Notes under the pieces: model-generated
What the model was told of the DNA's origin: nothing
Databases searched by the model: none
The model's input: only the letters and a program-made list of their open reading frames with translations
Part shown: piece after piece, positions 8,107 to 15,193 of the stretch
How the letters are laid out: every line of letters starts with the position of its first letter
Numbering within the stretch: the stretch's first letter is position 1
Translations under genes and position numbers: made by a program
Assembly (NCBI GenBank): GCA_030537525.1
Contig: JAUNVU010000003.1
Span: forward strand, 1-64,000
DNA: 64,000 nt
Source: Eubacteriales bacterium
GTDB taxonomy: Bacteria; Bacillota; Clostridia; Saccharofermentanales; DTU023
Direction of reading: 5' to 3'

Positions 8107-9087
8107 ATGCAAAATATCAATTCCAAACTTGCCGCTTTTCGCCGTGGTAGTGAACCCAGGCTTAGCGGCATTCTCAATTTAACCCCAGACTCATTCTCTG
8201 ACGGCGGTTACTTCAATGAGGTAGATCTTGCTGTTAAGCAAGCAAAGGAGATCATGTCTTCAGGAGGAAGCTGTCTCGACCTCGGTGCTGAATCCACTAG
8301 ACCTGGCTCTGAGTTAATATCCTCTTCCGAGGAGCTTAGGAGGTTGAGCCCTGTCATTTCTGAACTCGCTGCTTACGACTATCCGTTTTCTGTAGATACT
8401 TATAAGGCCGAGACAGCGGAGTACGCAGCCAATCATGGAGCTTGTTTAATAAATGACATCTCAGGATTATTGGCTGATTTGGAGATGGCAGATGTAGTAG
8501 CTGCAAAACGGATTGGCCTTGTACTTATGTTTAATCCTACTATACTTCGCCCAGAACATCCCGCAAGTAGAAATTTTCGACAATTTGTGACAAAGCCCGT
8601 CTTTTCCCGTCAAGAAATAGCCAAAATCACCAAATTCAGTATTACTGAGCAGATGCTCTTCTACTTCGAATTCGCTTTGAGGCGAGCCAAGACGGCTGGT
8701 ATACCCGAAGAGAACATCTGGCTAGATCCTGGAATTGGCTTCGGTCTCACCATGGGCGAGAACTTGCAATTGTTGAAGGAAGCGCCAGCAGCGATTGAGA
8801 AACTCGGCTTTGCACGCTACTTCGGCGTGTCTAGGAAGCGTTTCCTCGCCTCTACTCTGCAGGCTGGAGCTGTGAGCATTCCTGAAGTCAAGCCAAATGA
8901 ATACAATAAAGGTGCTATGCTAGATCCAAGAGATGCCGCTACAGCTGCCGTCACTTCATATCTGGCAGCACAGGGTGTCGAGCTGCTCAGAGTCCACAAT
9001 GTGGCTGCCAATCTACCAGCTCTCTTAGTAGGTAAAGCACTCTGTAGTGGTCAAGCATCAACAGAATTATTCGGTCAATACCGTTAG
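8107..9087 (+). CDS. folP: Dihydropteroate synthase
   Basis: This enzyme joins para-aminobenzoate to hydroxymethyl-dihydropterin diphosphate in folate synthesis. Its two pterin/pABA loops are plain: GILNLTPDSFSDGG near the N-terminus and the segment SSGGSCLDLGAESTRPGS. Also visible are DISG, the DPGIGFG pterin-binding motif and the C-terminal LRVHNV (RxH). At 326 residues it is somewhat longer than the usual 270-280. Ribosome binding site AAAGGAG. No other folate gene is nearby; the MurT-like ligase follows after 13 bases and looks co-transcribed. Confidence 0.92.
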   Translation: MQNINSKLAAFRRGSEPRLSGILNLTPDSFSDGGYFNEVDLAVKQAKEIMSSGGSCLDLGAESTRPGSELISSSEELRRLSPVISELAAYDYPFSVDTYKAETAEYAANHGACLINDISGLLADLEMADVVAAKRIGLVLMFNPTILRPEHPASRNFRQFVTKPVFSRQEIAKITKFSITEQMLFYFEFALRRAKTAGIPEENIWLDPGIGFGLTMGENLQLLKEAPAAIEKLGFARYFGVSRKRFLASTLQAGAVSIPEVKPNEYNKGAMLDPRDAATAAVTSYLAAQGVELLRVHNVAANLPALLVGKALCSGQASTELFGQYR

Positions 9088-9100
9088 TAGGGACAGAGAG

Positions 9101-10558
9101 ATGAGTATTAGAGGAAAAATTGCAATTATAGCTGCCGCAGGAGCAAGATTTGCGGCCAAGCTTCTAGGCCGTGGCGGTACTTCACTTCCTGGTGAAGTCG
9201 CCCTGAAGATTGAGCCGAATTTACCGCAGAAATTACTGGCAGGTGAGGACGTCATCCTGATTACGGGGACGAATGGCAAGACTTCGACACTGCACTTTCT
9301 TGCTAAGTTATATGAGGGTCTGGGACACGATGTCGTCGCCAATTGGTCTGGTGCCAACCTGGTCTACGGTATCACTGCCGCAGTGCTGGCTGCCAAAAAG
9401 AAGAATGGCAAGCGCATCTACATCTTCGAAATTGACGAAGCCCACTTGGCAAAATACGGCAAATTACTAAATCCCAGTCAGATTATCATCACTAATTTAC
9501 ATCCGGATCAGAGCGACCGCTATGGCTCTGTGCTAGAGCTGCGTGAGAAGATGCGACAGGGTATTTTGCGAATAGGACGTAGTTGTCAGCTCTTCTTAGC
9601 CGCTTCAGATCCCCAACTGGCAGTGATCGGCAATAATCATCCAGAACTTAGTTTCTACTTTGGCAAAGAGGTCTCATCCGAACTCGCTGCAGAAATTTTT
9701 AGCTATTCGAAAAATCACGAGGCGCCAGAGAACTGCTTCGACAGCTTGAGCGAGGCAGATAGCGAGAGCTGTCCTGCCTGTGGCTGTGAACTCCGCTACT
9801 TCTGGCATGAATACGGTGGTAACGGAGGCTATGCCTGTAGTAATTGTGACCTACACTGGCTCCTCCCCGACCTCACCTTCGATGAAAACAATAAACTCTA
9901 TAATCATGTCACAAGCAATAGACTGCCACGGAATCAGGCTGTAGCCGATAGCGATTCTCTAGAAAAGCCAGCAGAAGTCGGGCAGCTCGAACTGCCAGTA
10001 CCAGGCCGACACAATGTCCTAAATGCCTGTGCTGCACTCTTGCCGCTACTAGTCAGAGGTCATAGATTAGAGGAGCTTTTGCCTCTTTTAACAGATGTCA
10101 AGGCACCCTTTGGCCGTATGGAGAGTTTCGACATGAATGGCCAGGCTGGTCAGATGATTCTCCTGAAGAATCCAGTCGGTATGGAAACTGCCTTAGCTGA
10201 AGCCTCGCGCTACGAGAATCTGGGCTCCGTCGTCCTCTATATCAATAAGCGTGAAAACGATGGTAGAGACGATTCTTGGTTGAAACAGTCGGAATTAGCG
10301 GAACGCTTGCCAACAGCAGTTAAAGAAGGCACTGTGCCCTTGATCATTGGTGGTGAGTCGAGAGCCCTTCTCGAACAACTCCTCCAGCAGGCTAATATTC
10401 CCTTCACAGTCGCAGAAAATGAGACCGCTGCCATTGAAATGGCATGTGAAGCAGCTGGTGATAAACTAGTTCTCTTCCTGCCAAATTACAGCGCTATGCT
10501 AGATATCAGGAAGCTTCTCGTGGAACGCTTCGGGCTAGCAGAATTCTGGGAAAAATAA
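9101..10558 (+). CDS. murT: MurT-like Mur ligase (stand-alone)
   Basis: 485 residues. A hydrophobic N-terminal stretch is followed by a Mur-ligase ATP loop (ITGTNGKTST, residues 55-63). A zinc ribbon with all four cysteines (Cys224/227 and Cys246/249) is inserted in the central domain, a hallmark of MurT. The C-terminal domain carries LLKNPVGMETAL. MurT activates the D-glutamate of lipid II so that its partner GatD can amidate it to D-isoglutamine. No gatD gene is adjacent, unlike the usual murT-gatD pair; the window's only GatD is fused to another MurT at 43867. I chose ATG 9101, downstream of AGGGA; longer readings run into folP. Confidence 0.8.
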   Translation: MSIRGKIAIIAAAGARFAAKLLGRGGTSLPGEVALKIEPNLPQKLLAGEDVILITGTNGKTSTLHFLAKLYEGLGHDVVANWSGANLVYGITAAVLAAKKKNGKRIYIFEIDEAHLAKYGKLLNPSQIIITNLHPDQSDRYGSVLELREKMRQGILRIGRSCQLFLAASDPQLAVIGNNHPELSFYFGKEVSSELAAEIFSYSKNHEAPENCFDSLSEADSESCPACGCELRYFWHEYGGNGGYACSNCDLHWLLPDLTFDENNKLYNHVTSNRLPRNQAVADSDSLEKPAEVGQLELPVPGRHNVLNACAALLPLLVRGHRLEELLPLLTDVKAPFGRMESFDMNGQAGQMILLKNPVGMETALAEASRYENLGSVVLYINKRENDGRDDSWLKQSELAERLPTAVKEGTVPLIIGGESRALLEQLLQQANIPFTVAENETAAIEMACEAAGDKLVLFLPNYSAMLDIRKLLVERFGLAEFWEK

Positions 10559-10576
10559 ATCACTAAGAAAAATTAA

Positions 10577-10601
10577 GGCCGACTAGGAAGTCCAGTCGGC
10601 C
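10577..10601. terminator. Bidirectional terminator between murT and the PTS gene
   Basis: An 8-bp stem (GGCCGACT/AGTCGGCC) with an A-rich flank on the left and a T-rich flank on the right lies between two convergent genes, so it can stop both transcripts. Confidence 0.8.
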
Positions 10602-10621
10602 TTTCTAATATCGCTTCAAAA

Positions 10622-11107
10622 TTATTTGCACTCGACCTTGGCAACAATATCTGCCGCCTCACAGTCGGTCTTTAAGATTTCTATCTCCTTCACCATTTCT
10701 TTATTGGTGAAGACTACAGGTGTGATTGTCGCCTTGCCCGCAGCCTCAATTTTTTCGATATCCATGCGGACTACGGGCTCACCCGCAGAGACCTGCTGCC
10801 CTTGTTCCTTGAGACATTCGAAGCCGTCACCATTCAATTCAACGGTATCGAGACCTAGGTGTACAAGAACCTCAAAGCCATCCTCCGTCTTAATTCCATA
10901 GGCATGACCTGTCGGGAAGAGTACAGAGAGCTCGCCACTAATGGGTGCAAGAGCCTCCACAATCTGGCCGGCTGGCGTGACGGCGAAACCGTCGCCAACC
11001 ATCTTCTGGGAGAAGACGGGATCTGGTACTTCAGTTATGCCTGTGATTTTGCCGGCAAAAGGCGCGTGTATTTCCTGTTTCTTCTTCTTTTTTAAAAAAT
11101 CAAACAT
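10622..11107 (-). CDS. PTS glucose-type EIIA protein
   Basis: 161 residues of the EIIA-Glc family, a soluble phosphocarrier that takes phosphate from HPr and passes it to EIIB. The phosphorylated histidine is in LVHLGLDTVELNG (His83), with the supporting His68 in PTGHAYG. It starts with a short lysine-rich stretch. It is the third gene of the nagE-nagA-EIIA unit; as NagE here has only the IIC and IIB domains, this protein very likely supplies the missing IIA function. Confidence 0.9.
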   Translation of the reverse strand: MFDFLKKKKKQEIHAPFAGKITGITEVPDPVFSQKMVGDGFAVTPAGQIVEALAPISGELSVLFPTGHAYGIKTEDGFEVLVHLGLDTVELNGDGFECLKEQGQQVSAGEPVVRMDIEKIEAAGKATITPVVFTNKEMVKEIEILKTDCEAADIVAKVECK

Positions 11108-11120
11108 CTATCCCTACTTT

Positions 11121-12278
11121 CTAGCCTTGATGGCGCTTGCCACCTATATAGGTAGCTTCAAGATTCAATTCAGCATCGAAAATTAAAAAGTCGGCATCAG
11201 CCCCTGCCTTGAGCTGACCCTTCTGATCTTCTATGCCAATTTCTGCTGCTGGATTATAAGTTAACATCTCAATTACTTCGCCAAGTGAATTACCCGTGAA
11301 GAGAATAGTATTGCGTAGAGCAGTAGCCAAATCTAGGACAGAACCTGCGATAGTACCATCTTCGAGAGTGGCCCTCCCATCGCGAACGTAGACCTTCTGC
11401 CCGCCTAATTCAGACTCGCACTCGCCAAGTCCAGCCGCCCGCATGGCATCGGTGACGAGGATGCGACGGCGTCTCTCCTTCAAGTCACAGATCAGCTTGA
11501 CGATTTCTGGGTGCAGGTGCTCACCGTCCACTATCATCTCGGTATTGAGCGGTAGAGTCAGCGCAGCCGTGACAGCGCCAGGCGCCCTGTGATGCATGGG
11601 GCTCATGGCATTGAAGCAGTGCGTGACGTGAGATAGACCAGCCACGTAGCCTTCATAGGCCTCTTCGAAACTTGCATTGGTGTGGCCTAGGGAGCAGATT
11701 ATACCCATCTCCGTCCAACGCCTGATCATATTGCAATCATTATCTTCTTCTGGCGCCACTACCATGATCTTGATGAGGTCATAATAGGGTTCCAGGAAGC
11801 GGCAATTTTCAATATTAGGCTCAATGATTAGACTGGGATCTTGCGCCCCACACCTCTGCTTCGAAATGAAAGGACCCTCCAGATGAGCTCCTAAAATTTC
11901 TGCAAGCGGCTCTACTGCCCTTAGCTGCTCCTGCTTTGCCAGATAGTGCTTGAGGTTTAAGAGAGCCTTCTCAATATTTTCGGGAGTCTGGGTCATCGTT
12001 GTCGCCAAGAAGGCTGTACAACCAAATTTCGGAAGTACAGAAGCCATTTGCTTCAGGGCCTCTGGCGTGGCATCCATGACATCAGCACCACCGCTGCCAT
12101 GAATATGTAAGTCAATGAATCCTGGCGTGATTATGCTGGCCCTGGGCAGCTCTTCCGCCTGGGCTTTTGCCCCTTCTTCCTTACTCAAGATTGCCTTGAT
12201 CTCAGCATCGAAGAGCAGGTAGCTCTGCTCATAGAGGCCCTGTCCCGTGTAGATTTCTTCTGCATAGATTTTCTGCAT
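11121..12278 (-). CDS. nagA: N-acetylglucosamine-6-phosphate deacetylase
   Basis: 385 residues of the amidohydrolase family. Metal and substrate motifs appear in order: DLHIHGSGGADVMD, LEGPF, LGHTNAS, HCFNAMSPMHHRAPG, and the catalytic Asp in LVTDAM. It removes acetate from GlcNAc-6-phosphate, making glucosamine-6-phosphate for glycolysis or cell wall synthesis. It lies 59 bases after nagE, behind a terminator hairpin, and only 13 bases before the EIIA gene. Ribosome binding site TGGAGG. nagB is not in the window. Confidence 0.92.
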   Translation of the reverse strand: MQKIYAEEIYTGQGLYEQSYLLFDAEIKAILSKEEGAKAQAEELPRASIITPGFIDLHIHGSGGADVMDATPEALKQMASVLPKFGCTAFLATTMTQTPENIEKALLNLKHYLAKQEQLRAVEPLAEILGAHLEGPFISKQRCGAQDPSLIIEPNIENCRFLEPYYDLIKIMVVAPEEDNDCNMIRRWTEMGIICSLGHTNASFEEAYEGYVAGLSHVTHCFNAMSPMHHRAPGAVTAALTLPLNTEMIVDGEHLHPEIVKLICDLKERRRRILVTDAMRAAGLGECESELGGQKVYVRDGRATLEDGTIAGSVLDLATALRNTILFTGNSLGEVIEMLTYNPAAEIGIEDQKGQLKAGADADFLIFDAELNLEATYIGGKRHQG

Positions 12279-12292
12279 ATTGCCTCCAGGTG

Positions 12293-12320
12293 TAAAAAAA
12301 GCCCCGGACTAGCCGGGGCT
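12293..12320 (-). terminator. Intercistronic terminator between nagE and nagA
   Basis: On the minus strand an 8-bp GC stem (AGCCCCGG/CCGGGGCT) is followed by seven T. It stands after nagE and just 15-40 bases before nagA. Confidence 0.85.
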
Positions 12321-12337
12321 CGTTTAAGATCTGCTAT

Positions 12338-13813
12338 TTATAGCATCTTGTCCATTTCATCCTTGACGGCCTGTACTTGTGGCCCAATGATGACTTGAAC
12401 ATTGCTCTTGCTCGGGCGGACAATACCAGCAACCTGAGCTTCCTTGATCTTGTTCTCATTGACTAGGAGATTGTCCTTAACTTCGACACGCAGTCTGGTG
12501 ATGCAGTAGTCGAGGTTCTCAATATTCTCTTTGCCACCGAGACCAGCGAGGATGGTTTCAGCCATTCTCGTGAAGTTGGTTTCCTTGGCGTCGAGTACAC
12601 GACCTTCATCCGGATTAACTTCGAGCTCACGACCTGGGGTCTGGAGATTCAGCTTGGTGATCATGAAGCGGAAAACGAAGTAGTAGAGCACAAAGAAGGC
12701 TACACCGACAACTAAGAGCATCAGAGGTTTATTAACCGTCTTTAGCTTGAAGCCTAGGATGTAGTCGATTAATCCTGCTGAGAAGGTGAAGCCTGAGGCG
12801 TAGCGCAGGAAGGCTACAAGTGCCACAGAAATACCGGTGAAGAGGGCGTGGATTAAATACAGTAAGGGTGAAAGGAACATGAAGGAGAATTCGATCGGCT
12901 CTGTGACACCGGTCACGAATGAAGCAACTAGACCGGACAGTAAGAGAGATGCGGCGACCTTTCTCTTTTCAGGTTTTGCAGTGTGGATCATGGCGAGGGC
13001 TGCGCCGGGCAGACCGAACATCATGATCGGGAAGAAACCAGCCTGGTACATACCTGCGTAGTATCCGCTAGCTGCAGCTGTGGCAGTCTGGGCAAACTCA
13101 GGATTCCAGTAATTAGTGATGTCACCAATCCCGAAGGCATCAAACCAGAAAACATTGTTCAGGGCGTGATGCAGACCAGTGGGAATTAGGAGTCTGTTAA
13201 AGAAGCCGTAGATACCTGCTCCAATGGGACCTAGGTCCATGATGAAGTTACCAAAGCCAACCAGTCCTTTATAGATAATTGGCCAGGCAAAGAAGAGGAC
13301 GACTGAAGCGAGGATTGCGTAGACTGCAGTGATAATCGGGACTAAGCGCCGGCCACTGAAGAAGGCAAAGGCATCGGGTAGCTTCGCCTGATAGAAGCGG
13401 TTGTAGGCCGCAGCAGCTAGAATACCGACTAAGATACCGATGAAGACGTTCTTATTATTAATAGCCTCGAAACCTAAGGTGCTATCCAATTCTTCTAAGG
13501 GGATGCCCTTAAAGATAGCTACAGAACCTGCATTTAAGAGGTTTGTTACCATTAAGAAGCCGACCAAGCCAGAGAGGGCTGCTGCACCGTTCTTATCCTT
13601 GGATAGACCGTAGGCCACACCAACTGCAAAGAGGATGCCTAGGAAGTCGAGGATTGAGGCACCACCCTTAACTAAGAAGTTAGCAAAGGGATTGTTGCCA
13701 CCCCAGCCGCTGGGGTCAATCCAATAGCCGATACCTAACATCAAGGCTGCGGCTGGTAGAAGTGCTACCGGCTGCATCAAGGCACGGCCTAGTGCTTGAA
13801 GTTTCTGTTTCAT
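12338..13813 (-). CDS. nagE: PTS N-acetylglucosamine permease EIICB
   Basis: 491 residues. The first ~380 form the membrane EIIC domain of the glucose superfamily, with the signatures TGLHHALNNVFWF and GVTEPIEFSFMF. After a linker comes an EIIB domain with its phospho-cysteine in NLDYCITRLR. It imports and phosphorylates GlcNAc (or glucosamine/glucose; specificity rests on the nagA neighbour). There is no fused EIIA, which is encoded two genes downstream. I chose ATG 13813, 8 bases from GGAGG; a GTG at 13822 overlaps that site. Confidence 0.88.
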   Translation of the reverse strand: MKQKLQALGRALMQPVALLPAAALMLGIGYWIDPSGWGGNNPFANFLVKGGASILDFLGILFAVGVAYGLSKDKNGAAALSGLVGFLMVTNLLNAGSVAIFKGIPLEELDSTLGFEAINNKNVFIGILVGILAAAAYNRFYQAKLPDAFAFFSGRRLVPIITAVYAILASVVLFFAWPIIYKGLVGFGNFIMDLGPIGAGIYGFFNRLLIPTGLHHALNNVFWFDAFGIGDITNYWNPEFAQTATAAASGYYAGMYQAGFFPIMMFGLPGAALAMIHTAKPEKRKVAASLLLSGLVASFVTGVTEPIEFSFMFLSPLLYLIHALFTGISVALVAFLRYASGFTFSAGLIDYILGFKLKTVNKPLMLLVVGVAFFVLYYFVFRFMITKLNLQTPGRELEVNPDEGRVLDAKETNFTRMAETILAGLGGKENIENLDYCITRLRVEVKDNLLVNENKIKEAQVAGIVRPSKSNVQVIIGPQVQAVKDEMDKML

Positions 13814-13833
13814 AATAAACACCTCCGTATATT

Positions 13834-13868
13834 GGTGAATGTCTATTCACCCTGGCCATATAATAACA
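13834..13868 (-). promoter_or_regulatory. nagE promoter with overlapping palindromic operator
   Basis: On the minus strand TG-T-TATTAT (13868-13860) is an extended -10. Transcription should begin near 13853. A perfect palindrome, GGTGAAT-N4-ATTCACC (13834-13851), starts right after that point, a position suited to a repressor roadblock. I do not recognise the sequence as a known NagR or NagC site. Confidence 0.5.
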
Positions 13869-13950
13869 AATTAAAATGAGATGTGGTATCTATATGACCC
13901 GCCAGTTGACGGGGCCACTTTAATAGTTAAATGTCCAGCACAAATAAAGC

Positions 13951-13983
13951 AAAGCCAGCCGCAAATTCTTGCGACTGGCTTCG
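13951..13983 (-). terminator. Terminator after the CAMP-factor gene
   Basis: On the minus strand a stem AAGCCAG/CTGGCTT with an inner CGCAA/TTGCG part is followed by a T-rich run (TTTGCTTTATTT). Confidence 0.55.
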
Positions 13984-14004
13984 TCTAGGCTTAATTATTG
14001 CTGA

Positions 14005-14937
14005 TTATTGGATTATAATAACTCCACCATTTCCAGATAGTACGCGAGTTAATGTTTCAGTGCTCTCTCGAACTATTCTGGCTGAAGGTCTAATTTTCAT
14101 TATTTCTTTAAAGGCAATGTTGTAGAGCCCCTCGAGCTCTTCCACATTTTCACCCTTGATACGTGCCTTGACAATTTTGCTACGTGCTTCACGAACTAAT
14201 TTACGTAATTCAGCTACTGCACTGCGGCTAGCTCTTTGGCCGCCAAAGATCTTAGCCTCTTCAATTGCGCGGACTAGTTTTAACTTAGCATGTTCTATCT
14301 CGGCCACTGTGGTCTGAGGTTTTAGGCGAGTTTTAGTAACTTCACGAATCACCTTGTCTAAGGTTTTAATAGTCTCGCCGTCCTTATTTTTTAATTCGTT
14401 GAATTTTAAGAATCTAGCTTCATGCAGCAACTCATCCAAGGCTGCTCGCTTATAAAGATTAGCTGTGTCTTCCGGGCTCATGTCTGGCATGGCCAAGCAC
14501 TCTGCCTTGACCACTTCTAATTGGTGGCCATAATCTTCAAGCTCTTCCACACGATTAAAGGGGTTTGCGACATGAACTAGACCTGCAAAGATGTAGCCGG
14601 CAATTTTCGTGTGGGCAGCATCGACCTTATCGACCAATTCGGTGGTTGCAAAGCGCATTGCCTCGCCCAGCTTGCCAAGCAGTAAAACTCTGTAGGCAAT
14701 ACTGTCTAGATCATAGATTGTATCTGGGTTATAACGGACCTGTTCTTGGAAATTTTCCGTCTCCGTCATTAACTTGTCATACGCTCTTTTTTGAATACCA
14801 TTTTGTGGTTCTAGCTCTCTTATGTCCTCTAAAATTATTTCAACTTCTTTTGCATCTTTTTCTGATGCCTGGACTGCTGGAGCTAAAATACCAGCGAAAA
14901 TCATCGCTGCCAGAAAAATAGCTAATAACTTCTTCAT
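14005..14937 (-). CDS. CAMP-factor-like secreted pore-forming protein
   Basis: 310 residues with a clear signal peptide (MKKLLAIFLAAMIFAGILAPAVQAS, likely cut after VQA). The mature part lines up from memory with the streptococcal CAMP factor: NPDTIYDLDSIAYRV (NPETVYDLNSIGSRV), FATTELVDKV, ANPFNRVEEL (DPFASVDSI), PDMSPEDTANLYKRAALD (PDLKPTDRATIYTKSKLD) and TRLKPQTTVAEIE (VQLNPNVTVQQVD). CAMP factors oligomerise and make pores in membranes pre-damaged by sphingomyelinase. About 50 extra residues follow the family domain. I chose ATG 14937 behind GAGG. No other toxin gene is adjacent. Confidence 0.8.
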   Translation of the reverse strand: MKKLLAIFLAAMIFAGILAPAVQASEKDAKEVEIILEDIRELEPQNGIQKRAYDKLMTETENFQEQVRYNPDTIYDLDSIAYRVLLLGKLGEAMRFATTELVDKVDAAHTKIAGYIFAGLVHVANPFNRVEELEDYGHQLEVVKAECLAMPDMSPEDTANLYKRAALDELLHEARFLKFNELKNKDGETIKTLDKVIREVTKTRLKPQTTVAEIEHAKLKLVRAIEEAKIFGGQRASRSAVAELRKLVREARSKIVKARIKGENVEELEGLYNIAFKEIMKIRPSARIVRESTETLTRVLSGNGGVIIIQ

Positions 14938-15125
14938 CCTTGTATACCTCACTCATATTTTTTGTTGAAAGCTCTAGTTAAATTGCAGAAAAAAAGACTT
15001 AATTTAACAGAGTCTCCAATACTTTGGATGCTATCACAAATTCAATCAAGCAATCAAGTGTTTTTTGTATATTTTCTATAAATCATCTTTTGAAAATTAT
15101 TCTATAAAAAGATTTCAATAAAAAA

Positions 15126-15155
15126 GGACAGCCATGCTTGAATTCACAGCTGTCC
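15126..15155 (-). terminator. Terminator after hutU
   Basis: On the minus strand a 7-bp stem GGACAGC/GCTGTCC ends in five T, directly downstream of the hutU stop. Confidence 0.75.
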
Positions 15156-15193
15156 TGTAAAACTACTCTATTCAGTTTTGCATATCCTCTGCT

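Noticed and set aside
9047..9100. A longer start for the MurT-like protein overlapping folP
   Set aside because: The extra residues do not resemble the family, and ATG 9101 has a better ribosome binding site.
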